This document shows, in pieces, positions 1 through 6,729 of a stretch of DNA of 64,000 nucleotides. The notes beneath the pieces are model-generated. The model did not search any database. It saw only the letters and a list, made by a program, of their open reading frames with translations, and had not been told where the DNA came from. This DNA comes from Goodfellowiella coeruleoviolacea. GTDB lineage: Bacteria; Actinomycetota; Actinomycetes; Mycobacteriales; Pseudonocardiaceae. The translations under genes were made by a program, and so were the position numbers. Where the stretch lies: assembly GCF_024171785.1 (NCBI RefSeq), contig NZ_JAMTCK010000020.1, forward strand, positions 1-64,000, written 5' to 3'. Each line of letters begins with the position of its first letter. Positions within the stretch are counted from its first letter, which is position 1.

Positions 1-1
1 C

Positions 2-334
2 GTCGGCGAGCACCCCGACCGGCTACACTCCCAGGCCGCGTTCGCCTGCCTGACCGGAGTCGCCCCCGTGGACGCCAGCAGCGGCAAACACGAGCACCAC
101 CGACTCTCCCGCGCCGGCGACCGCCAAGCCAACGCCGCGCTCTACCGCGTGGTCATCGTCCGCCTGGCCCACCACCAACCCACCCGTGCTTATCTCGCCG
201 CACGCCTGCGACCAGGCACCAAGATGACCAAGAAACACCTCATCCGCTGCCTCAAACGCTACCTGGCACGAGAGATCTATCCCCGCCTCATGGCCGACCT
301 CGCCGCCCTTCACGACCCCCAACCCACGACTTGA
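2..334 (+). mobile_element. IS110-family transposase, C-terminal part (cut by window edge)
   Basis: The reading frame is open from the first bases and stops at 332-334. The translation has the C-terminal Transposase_20 pattern of IS110/IS1111 elements: CLTGVAPVDASSGKHE, RLSRAGDRQANAAL, then KMTKKHLIRCLKRY and AREIY. In this family the C-terminal domain carries the conserved Ser of the SSG motif, which works with an N-terminal DEDD RuvC-like domain lying outside the window. About 110 residues of a usual 350-400 are visible, so I cannot tell whether the element is intact. The short stretch 335-387, before the convergent methyltransferase stop, would be its right end; I see no clear terminal inverted repeat, which is normal for IS110. 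Confidence 0.85.
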
Positions 335-387
335 CAGCTATAGGAGCATCTCGCGGGGTTTGCAAAGTCGACTCGCGGGGGGGTGGG

Positions 388-1209
388 TTAGGGGCGGCGT
401 TGGCGGAGGGCTTCGTAGAGGATGATCGCGGCCGAGGTGGCCACGTTGAGCGAGTTCACCCGGCCCAGCATGGGGATGCGCACCCGCGCGTCCGCTCGGT
501 CCAGCCACTCGTCGGTCAGGCCGTGCTTCTCGGTGCCGACCACGACCGCGGTGGGGCCGGTGAAGTCGACGTCGGTGTACTCGGTGTCGGTGTCCGGGGT
601 GGCGGCGACCACCGACACCGCGCGGTCGCGCAGCCAGGGCAGCACCTCGGCGGTGGGCGCGGACGCCACCGGCACGGTGAAGATGGTGCCCTTGCTCGCC
701 CGCACCACGTTCGGGTTGCCCCAGTCGGTCACCGGCTGGCTGGCGATCACCGCGTCCACGCCCACCGCGTCGGCGGTGCGCAGCATGGCGCCGAGGTTGC
801 CCGGCTTCTCCACCGCCTCCCCCACCAGCAGCAGCGGGTTGGCCGCGATCCGCAGTTCGGCCAGCCCGGTGGGCACGGCCGGGACCACCGCCAGCCAGCC
901 GTCCGGCGACTCGCGGTAGGCGGCCTTCTCGAAGACCGGCCGGCTCAGCCGGAACACGGTGGTGCCCAGGGCCGACACGCGGTCGACGGTGTCCAGTTGG
1001 TCCGATGTGGACATCAGCGCGGGGCAGTAGTACAGGCTTTGCGGCACCACACCCGCGTCCAGCGCCAGGACGAGTTCCTCGTAACCCTCCACCAGGCTGA
1101 CCCCGGCCTGCTCGCGGGCACGACGGCGGCGCAACCCGATCAGTGCCTTGATCCGCGGGTTGCTGGTGCTGGTCAACTCCAGCGGCGGGCGGGACTGCGG
1201 GTCGGACAT
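388..1209 (-). CDS. TrmH/SpoU-family RNA 2'-O-methyltransferase
   Basis: Predicted to methylate a ribose 2'-OH of rRNA or tRNA using S-adenosylmethionine. The 273-residue protein starts with the substrate-binding module of this family (LTSTSNPRIKALIGLRRRRA, then VSLVEGYEEL). The SPOUT knot motifs follow: EKPGNLGAMLRTADA, then VVVGTEKHGLTDEWLD, and near the end RIPMLGRVNSLNVATSAAII. These three motifs hold the SAM-binding knot and are intact. I chose the ATG at 1209 because the family begins here; the frame stays open upstream but reads as arginine-rich non-coding translation. Length is normal. The exact target nucleotide cannot be read from the sequence. The gene stands alone, with the IS110 remnant converging on its 3' end. 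Confidence 0.9.
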   Translation of the reverse strand: MSDPQSRPPLELTSTSNPRIKALIGLRRRRAREQAGVSLVEGYEELVLALDAGVVPQSLYYCPALMSTSDQLDTVDRVSALGTTVFRLSRPVFEKAAYRESPDGWLAVVPAVPTGLAELRIAANPLLLVGEAVEKPGNLGAMLRTADAVGVDAVIASQPVTDWGNPNVVRASKGTIFTVPVASAPTAEVLPWLRDRAVSVVAATPDTDTEYTDVDFTGPTAVVVGTEKHGLTDEWLDRADARVRIPMLGRVNSLNVATSAAIILYEALRQRRP

Positions 1210-1646
1210 GCCGGTGATGGTAACCGCGTCCGAATCGGACAGTGGCAACGGCATGTTCGGCGACACCGCGCGGCCAGCGCCAACGCGACAAACCAACATC
1301 CGCCGAAATGGCGCGGTTCTCGCCCGCTCCGCCGTCCGCGCTGTTCGGCTTCTGTTACGACAGATGGGGCAGTGGCCCGGGGACAACCGCCGCACCCTTT
1401 CGGGTCCGAGTTGTTGGGCGAGAACAACCCATCAGTCAACGGCAAAAGCGGAGCGGCCCGACGTGAGCGACGGGAAAAGCGTTTCCGGTGCCGCGTCGAC
1501 AACGCGCGGCGGCGGCTGGACGGCGAGGCCCTGGTGCGCTAGCGCGCGCGGCGTCGTGGTGGCCGGGGCCGACCACCACCTGCCGCCGCGCACCCCGCAA
1601 CGGCGCACCGCACTGCTGCTCGCGCATCCACCGTGACCCGTCCGGC
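1210..1646. other. Intergenic region without a convincing gene
   Basis: 437 bases between the SpoU start and the 3' end of the PH-domain operon. Several frames are open on both strands, but their translations are Arg/Ala-rich and match nothing I know. It must hold the SpoU promoter. One notable element is GGGAAAAGCGTTT at 1472-1484, within the near-palindrome GGAAAAGCGTTTCC (1473-1486). The same 13-mer recurs upstream of the sialidase gene at 17655-17667. Confidence 0.5.
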
Positions 1647-3188
1647 TCAGCGGGTCGGGCCGGGCGGGACCGGTTCCAGGAACTCGGCGAGCACGCCCGG
1701 CACGGCGGCGTGCGCGAAGGCGACGGACTGGTCCTCGGCCAGGTCGGGAATCCGGTAGCCCGGTTCGCCGGCGGTCACCGCCGCGGTCAGCGTGACCACC
1801 CCGGCCCGCCGGCCCGTCGGCGAGCTGGAGAAGGTCCAGGCCAGCACGCCGTCCCGGCGCAGCACCACGGTGTCGCGGCTGAACACGCCGGAGCGGGCCA
1901 GCAGGTACCGGCCGTGCAGGCCGTGGCCGAGGTGCCGGTAGGCGTCGCGGGCCAGCCAGACCACCACCGGGGTGGACAGCACCAGCAGCACCCACGCGCA
2001 GTGCACCAGCACGGTGGTGAACAGCGCGCCCAGCACGGCCAGCACCAGCACGGCGGGCAGCACGGCGAACACCATCCCGCGCACCACTCGGCGGCGCAGC
2101 GCCACCCTCGGGTGGGCGACCAGCCGTGGCCGGTCCAGCAGCGCCTCGGGTTCGCGCAGCACCCCGGCGGCCACGCGCAGTGCCTCGGCGCGCGGCGCGG
2201 GCGGCAGCAGTGCGCTGCGTCGGCGGTTCTCCTCCTCGTCGCCCAGTCCGCCGGCCACCGCGCGCACGGACGCGCCGCCGCCGGCGCGCAGCAGCAGGGG
2301 CTCGCGCAGCACCACGCCGCGCAGCTGGTTGTCCGCGATGGACACCGAGCGGGTGGTGAGCAGGCCGCGCCGCACCCGCAGGGTGTGCGGGTCGGTCCAC
2401 TCCAGCCGGTAGCGCCACCAGTTCTCCGCGTAGACCACGACCGCGCCGATGCTGCCGAGGACCGTGATCGCCAGCAGGGCCAGCGGAATGGTGATCCAGA
2501 GCGCGCTGGCGCCGAACGCGGTGAACGCCGCGCGCACCGGGCCGATCCGCCACGGTTCGATGCCCAGGTCGTCCAGGAAGCGGTAGGCCGCGCCGGCGAC
2601 GGTGAACACCCCGCCGAACACCCAGAAGGTGAGCGGCGCGTAGCGCAGCCAGCGGGTGTCCAGTGTGGACAGGGTGGGCTCGTGGGCGGTGGCGGCCTCG
2701 GCGCGGCGCAGCAGTTCGGCGCGCAGCTGGCCGGCGGCGGCGCGGGACAGCGCCTCCAGGGACAGCTCGCCGCGGCCGTCGGCGGTGCCGGCGGTGCCGA
2801 TGCGCAGCACGGTCACGCCGAACAGCCGGTGCACCGGGTTGGCGGTCAGGTCCACGTTGCGCACCCGGTGCAGCGGGATGGACCGGGAGCTGCGGGTGAG
2901 CACGCCGGAGCGCACCTCGATCACGCTGGTGGTCACCCGGTAGCTGGTCCGCGTCCAGCGCACCAGGCCGATGAGGGTGAGCACGGCGAAGGCCGAGGCG
3001 ATCGCGCCCAGGGTGATCCAGGTCCGGGTGTCCAGCCGGCCGCCGGTGGCCAGCGCGGTCAGCCCGGTCGAGGCCAGTGGCGCGGCCAGCCAGGCGGCGT
3101 GCACGGCCAGGGTGCGCGGGTCCAGCCGGCGCCAGGCGGGTTCGGCGGTGGGGACGGGCGGCTGCGGGGGCAGCGGGGTCGCGGTCAC
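1647..3188 (-). CDS. Membrane protein with repeated bacterial PH domains (YdbT-like)
   Basis: A 513-residue integral membrane protein of the YdbT/bPH_2 (DUF304) type. Paired hydrophobic segments (about residues 30-75, 175-235, 365-415) alternate with soluble PH-like domains. The typical bPH_2 pattern is seen at YRVTTSVIEVRSGVLTR followed by IPLHRVRNVDLTANPVHRLF, and again after each later membrane pair. Such proteins are generally linked to envelope maintenance, but no biochemical reaction is known. The start overlaps the stop of the upstream bPH gene by 4 bases (3185-3188), so the pair is translationally coupled. Length and architecture are normal for the large member of the YdbS-YdbT pair. 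Confidence 0.85.
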   Translation of the reverse strand: MTATPLPPQPPVPTAEPAWRRLDPRTLAVHAAWLAAPLASTGLTALATGGRLDTRTWITLGAIASAFAVLTLIGLVRWTRTSYRVTTSVIEVRSGVLTRSSRSIPLHRVRNVDLTANPVHRLFGVTVLRIGTAGTADGRGELSLEALSRAAAGQLRAELLRRAEAATAHEPTLSTLDTRWLRYAPLTFWVFGGVFTVAGAAYRFLDDLGIEPWRIGPVRAAFTAFGASALWITIPLALLAITVLGSIGAVVVYAENWWRYRLEWTDPHTLRVRRGLLTTRSVSIADNQLRGVVLREPLLLRAGGGASVRAVAGGLGDEEENRRRSALLPPAPRAEALRVAAGVLREPEALLDRPRLVAHPRVALRRRVVRGMVFAVLPAVLVLAVLGALFTTVLVHCAWVLLVLSTPVVVWLARDAYRHLGHGLHGRYLLARSGVFSRDTVVLRRDGVLAWTFSSSPTGRRAGVVTLTAAVTAGEPGYRIPDLAEDQSVAFAHAAVPGVLAEFLEPVPPGPTR

Positions 3189-3703
3189 GTGGCATCACCG
3201 GGCACGTGCTGGGCGGCGGCGCCGATCCGGCTGGCCAACTCCTCGGCGTCGGCGTCGGACAGCCCGGCGATCTTCACGTCACCGGCGGTGGACGCGGTGG
3301 TGACGATGACCGTGGCCAGGCCGAACGCCTGCTGGATGGGGCCGCGCACGGTGTCCACGGTCTGCACCCGGGACAGCGGGGCGATCCGCCGCCGCTGCCA
3401 GAACCAGCCGCTGGCCGCGTACACGGCCAGCTCGCCCAGTTCCCAGGCGTGCACCCGGTAGCGCCAGGTCGGCATCACCAGCAGGTAGGCCAGGGCTGGC
3501 AGGACGAGCACGACCAGCAGCAGCGGGCCGAGCCAGGGCAGCGCGCCGGGGAAGAACAGCAGGGACAGCACGCCCAGGGCGATGGCCACCAGCAGCATCG
3601 GACCGGCCGGCAGGACCAGCGCCTGCACGGTCCACCAGCGCCGGGCGCGCGGGTCGATCCGCTGCCGCGGGGGACGTAACCGCAGGTTGTGGGGTTGAGT
3701 CAC
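3185..3703 (-). CDS. Membrane protein with single bacterial PH domain (YdbS-like)
   Basis: A 172-residue protein with two transmembrane segments (about residues 28-52 and 57-77), then one bPH_2 domain (YRVHAWELGELAVYAASGWF, then RIAPLSRVQTVDTVRGPIQQ and FGLATVIVTTAS). It is the small member of a YdbS-YdbT pair and first gene of the operon, overlapping the next gene by ATGA. Its start lies 17 bases from a strong inverted repeat at 3720-3764, shared with the divergent TetR gene, so this pair is probably that regulator's target. No catalytic residues are expected; the role is inferred to be in the envelope. Confidence 0.85.
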   Translation of the reverse strand: MTQPHNLRLRPPRQRIDPRARRWWTVQALVLPAGPMLLVAIALGVLSLLFFPGALPWLGPLLLVVLVLPALAYLLVMPTWRYRVHAWELGELAVYAASGWFWQRRRIAPLSRVQTVDTVRGPIQQAFGLATVIVTTASTAGDVKIAGLSDADAEELASRIGAAAQHVPGDAT

Positions 3704-3719
3704 GGCCGCATCTTTCTAA

Positions 3720-3764
3720 GTCAGCTGTATTGGATCGCCGGTAGGCTATAACAATACGGCTGAC
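3720..3764. promoter_or_regulatory. TetR-type operator between bPH operon and tetR
   Basis: The arms are GTCAGCTGTATTG (3720-3732) and CAATACGGCTGAC (3752-3764), inverted copies matching at 12 of 13 positions across a 19-base spacer. They fill most of the 83-base gap between the two divergent starts, so a bound dimer or pair of dimers would cover both promoters. The left-going strand offers TTGTTA and CAATAC with a 16-base gap as a possible -35/-10 pair overlapping both arms. The TetR protein at 3787 is the obvious candidate binder; that assignment is inference. Confidence 0.75.
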
Positions 3765-3786
3765 TTGCGAAAGGGGATGGTGGGAC

Positions 3787-4422
3787 GTGCCCAAACGGGT
3801 GGATCACGAGGCCAGACGCCGGCAGATCGCCTCGGCGGTGTGGCGGCTGGCCAGCACGCGCGGCCTGGACGGCGTGGGCCTGCGCGACGTGGCGGCCGAG
3901 GCCGGCATCTCACTCGGGCAGTTGCAGCACTACTTCAGCAGCAAGAACGAGCTGTTCACCTTCGCGCTCAAGCACATGGAGCAGCTGGCGACCAACCGGA
4001 TAACCGAGCGCGTCCAAGCGCTGTCCGCGACGCCGTCACCTCGGCTGGTGCTGCGCGAGTGCCTGGCCGAGATGCTGGCGCTGGACGACAACAGCCGCAC
4101 CGGCGTGCTCGCCCAGATCGCCTACTTCGTGCGGGCCATCCACGACGAGCAGTTGCGCGGCTACGCCCAGCAGGGCACGCCCGAGCTGCGGCGGTTCTTC
4201 GCCGGGCTGCTGCGCGAGGGCGTGGCGCGCGGCGAGGTGCCCGCCGACCGCGACCCGGACAGCGAGGCGATGCTGTTGATCGGCCTGATCGACGGGCTGA
4301 ACAGCTACCTGCTGCTGGGCGTGCACACCGCCGAGCAGGCCCTGCGGCTGGTCGACTACCACCTGGCGAACCTGTTCAGCCGCGCACCCCGGCCCCGACC
4401 GGCCGAGGAACCGGCTGGGTGA
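3787..4422 (+). CDS. TetR-family regulator, BetI-like
   Basis: A 211-residue one-component repressor. The N-terminal HTH is clear (RRQIASAVWRLASTRG, LRDVAAEAGISLGQLQHYFS, SKNELFTFAL), followed by an all-helical ligand domain of the BetI type. The start is a GTG at 3787 directly after the operator region. It is divergent from the bPH operon and probably controls it and itself through the repeat at 3720-3764. Its last 47 bases (4376-4422) overlap the 3' end of the convergent VOC gene, so the two coding regions share sequence on opposite strands. The inducer is unknown. Confidence 0.9.
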   Translation: MPKRVDHEARRRQIASAVWRLASTRGLDGVGLRDVAAEAGISLGQLQHYFSSKNELFTFALKHMEQLATNRITERVQALSATPSPRLVLRECLAEMLALDDNSRTGVLAQIAYFVRAIHDEQLRGYAQQGTPELRRFFAGLLREGVARGEVPADRDPDSEAMLLIGLIDGLNSYLLLGVHTAEQALRLVDYHLANLFSRAPRPRPAEEPAG

Positions 4423-4813
4423 TCCGGATCGGGTTGCCGAACGGGTCGCGCAGCGCGCAGTCCACCCCGTAGAAGTGCTCCACCGGCTGCTGGGTGAACT
4501 CGACGCCCTTGGCCAGCAGGTCCTGGTAGGTCGCCCGGCAGTCGTCGGTGGTGAGGATGAGCCAGCCGCCCATCGCGCCCCTGGTCACCAGCTCGCGGAC
4601 GGCTTCGGCGGTGTCCTCGTCCATGGCCGGCGGCCCCGGCTTCTCCAGCAGGATCTCCCGGCTGGGATCGCCGGGCACGCACACCGTGAGCCAGCGCGTG
4701 CTGCCCAGATCCACGTCGGTGCTGACGTGCAGACCGAGCGTGCCGACGTAGAAGTCGAGGGCCTCGTCCTGGTCGAGAACGTAGATCTGCGAGTGCGTGA
4801 TGCCCGTGAACAT
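4376..4813 (-). CDS. VOC-family (glyoxalase/bleomycin-resistance fold) protein
   Basis: A 145-residue protein with two VOC half-repeats: THSQIYVLDQDEALDFYVGT near the N-terminus and RDPFGNPIRITQP at the C-terminus. Members bind a divalent metal through paired His/Glu residues and act as lyases, dioxygenases or drug-binding proteins. The substrate cannot be read here. I start at the ATG at 4813; a GTG three codons upstream (4822) is also possible, and neither has a strong ribosome binding site. The gene converges with the TetR gene and overlaps it by 47 bases. Confidence 0.85.
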   Translation of the reverse strand: MFTGITHSQIYVLDQDEALDFYVGTLGLHVSTDVDLGSTRWLTVCVPGDPSREILLEKPGPPAMDEDTAEAVRELVTRGAMGGWLILTTDDCRATYQDLLAKGVEFTQQPVEHFYGVDCALRDPFGNPIRITQPVPRPVGAGVRG

Positions 4814-5196
4814 GCGCACCACGCTAGATCGCCGCCGGCCCGGCCGGACTCAGCCGAAACCGGCGGCCGCGAAAAACCGCTCGGTCGTGTCCGGGCCGCC
4901 GCCCGCCGTCGGTCGAGCCGGCCGGGGGCGGCGCGCGCACCCGGCCGAAACAACCGGAGCAATTCGACCCGCACCAGCACGCCGCCAGCGCGCCGCCAGC
5001 GCGTCGCGGAAATCATTTCGGCGCGATCACCGCGGCGTTGTTTCCCTTTCGCCGTCGGCACACCTGTCACCGTCAGCGATACCGTCATCGGCATTCGCCA
5101 CCGATCGTGACAGCAGTTACGACCCGCGATATCAGCGCGAGAAATACTACGGTACGCAACCGACAATTAGGACGATCGGGTGACTAAAATTCCTTC
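4814..5196. other. Intergenic region with two divergent promoters
   Basis: 383 bases. I see no gene. The left half is very GC-rich with a short tandem repeat (GCCGCCAGCGC about 4981-5006). The right 70 bases before the ArsR start are distinctly A/T-richer (around 5130-5195) and are the likely promoter of that gene. No clean palindrome was found. Confidence 0.45.
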
Positions 5197-6171
5197 ATGT
5201 TGCGCATCTTCTTCACCCCGGAGGACCTGACGCGGATCAGAATCATCACCGGCCCCCATCCGCTGTGGGAACTGCTGCTCAGCCTCAACCGGATCCGCCG
5301 GGGCGACGGCGCCGAGGTGTTCGGTGAGTGGCGAAGACGCATCAGACCGCAGGTGCCGGCCAGCACCAGGCTGCTGTCCGACCTGGCCCCGCCCAGCGGG
5401 TACGCCGTGGACTTCCTCACCCCGGTGACGCCGACCCCGTCGCTGGCCCAGGGGCTGGCCGCGCTGCGCCGCACCCCGCGCCAGCGGATCGACACCGACC
5501 TGTCCCACCTGGCCGCCGAGCGGCCCCTGCCGGACTGGACCCGCGCGCTCAGCGCGGGCGACCCGGCCGGGCTCGACCAGCTGGCCGTGGCCGCCAACCA
5601 GTACTTCGCCGCCTGCCTCGCCCCGTACTGGCAGCAGGTGCACGCGCACGTGGACCACGAGCGCGCCCGGCTGGTGCGGCTGATCGCCGACGGCGGCTAC
5701 GAGCGGGTGCTGCGGGAACTGCACCCCAGCGCCCGGTGGCGCCCACCCGTGCTGGACCTGGACTACCCGGTCGACCGGGAACTGCACCTGGCCGGGCGGG
5801 GGCTGCTGCTGGTGCCGTCGTTCTTCTGCTTCGGCATGCCGATCACCTTCCGGGACAGCAGCCTGCCGCCCACCCTGGTGCTGCCCATCGACCACGAGTC
5901 GGGCTGGGTGGCCGGTGAGGTGGCCGACACGGCCCGCGCCCTGGTCGCGCTGCTCGGCCGGACCAGGGCACGGGTGTTGGCCGCGATCGGCGACGGCGGC
6001 TGCACCACCAGCGAGCTGGCCCGCCGGGTCGGCACCAGCCTGGCCACGGCCAGCCAGCACGCGTCCGTGCTGCGCCAGGCCCGGTTGATCAACAGCAAGC
6101 AGCACGGCCAGGCGGTGCTGCACTCGATCACCACGCTGGGCCGTGCCCTGGTGGAGTCGGGCACCGGCTGA
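5197..6171 (+). CDS. ArsR-type winged-helix regulator with long N-terminal domain
   Basis: A 324-residue protein. The C-terminal 70 residues are an ArsR/SmtB-like winged helix (ARVLAAIGDGGCTTSELARR, then ATASQHASVLRQARLI). The N-terminal 240 residues form a conserved actinobacterial domain without metal-binding Cys motifs (starting MLRIFFTPEDLTRIRI, with a PSFFCFG motif near the middle). Proteins of this layout are annotated as ArsR-family regulators in actinomycetes and are often orphan genes. The ATG at 5197 follows an A/T-rich promoter-like stretch. It does not resemble metal sensors, and its targets are unknown. Confidence 0.8.
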   Translation: MLRIFFTPEDLTRIRIITGPHPLWELLLSLNRIRRGDGAEVFGEWRRRIRPQVPASTRLLSDLAPPSGYAVDFLTPVTPTPSLAQGLAALRRTPRQRIDTDLSHLAAERPLPDWTRALSAGDPAGLDQLAVAANQYFAACLAPYWQQVHAHVDHERARLVRLIADGGYERVLRELHPSARWRPPVLDLDYPVDRELHLAGRGLLLVPSFFCFGMPITFRDSSLPPTLVLPIDHESGWVAGEVADTARALVALLGRTRARVLAAIGDGGCTTSELARRVGTSLATASQHASVLRQARLINSKQHGQAVLHSITTLGRALVESGTG

Positions 6172-6206
6172 CCCGGCGCCCGACCCCGACCAGCACGCGG
6201 GACCGG

Positions 6207-6692
6207 TCAGTCGTCGGTCATCTCGGGGAAGTCCTCCGCGATGTCGCGGAGGTCTTCCGACGGCGAGTCCCGGACCGCGTCCTTCAGTCGTTCCAACAGA
6301 TCCAGCCGACCCAGCTCCTCCAGCAGCGTGGCCAGGGCGCGCAGCTCCGCCCACCGCTCCGGGTCCGGGTCGCCGATCTGCCCGGCCACCAGCGGTTCCA
6401 GCGCCTGGTCCCGCTCCGGGCCGGTGAGCCTGGCCAGCAGCTGCCTGGCCAGCATGCCGTCCTTCTCCAGGCTCAGCGCCGCCTCGAACACCTCCGGCAG
6501 CAGCGCGACCACCAGGTCGGGCCGGCCCGCCGCGAGGCCGTCGAGCAGGCGCAGCGCGGTGCGCTGGTCCCGGCCGCTGGCGAACACCGCGCGCAGCGTC
6601 GCCACCGGGTCGGCGTCCAGGATCTCCTGGCGCGCCACCAGGTAGTCGTGCTCGGCGCGCACCAGTCTGGCCCAGGCTGGGTCCGCGGTCAC
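6207..6692 (-). CDS. Probable immunity protein of the adjacent RHS toxin
   Basis: A 161-residue, almost entirely helical, acidic protein (for example ALRLLDGLAAGRPDLVVALL, LATLLEELGRLDLLERLKDA), suggestive of HEAT-like repeats. I do not recognise a named family. It starts 37 bases after the stop of the large RHS gene on the same strand, the usual place of an immunity gene in polymorphic toxin loci. Its acidic character fits binding to the very basic toxin end. The immunity role is inferred from position only. Confidence 0.6.
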   Translation of the reverse strand: MTADPAWARLVRAEHDYLVARQEILDADPVATLRAVFASGRDQRTALRLLDGLAAGRPDLVVALLPEVFEAALSLEKDGMLARQLLARLTGPERDQALEPLVAGQIGDPDPERWAELRALATLLEELGRLDLLERLKDAVRDSPSEDLRDIAEDFPEMTDD

Positions 6693-6729
6693 CTCATCCG
6701 GTCCTTTCGTCCGTGCCCGCCAGTGCCGG

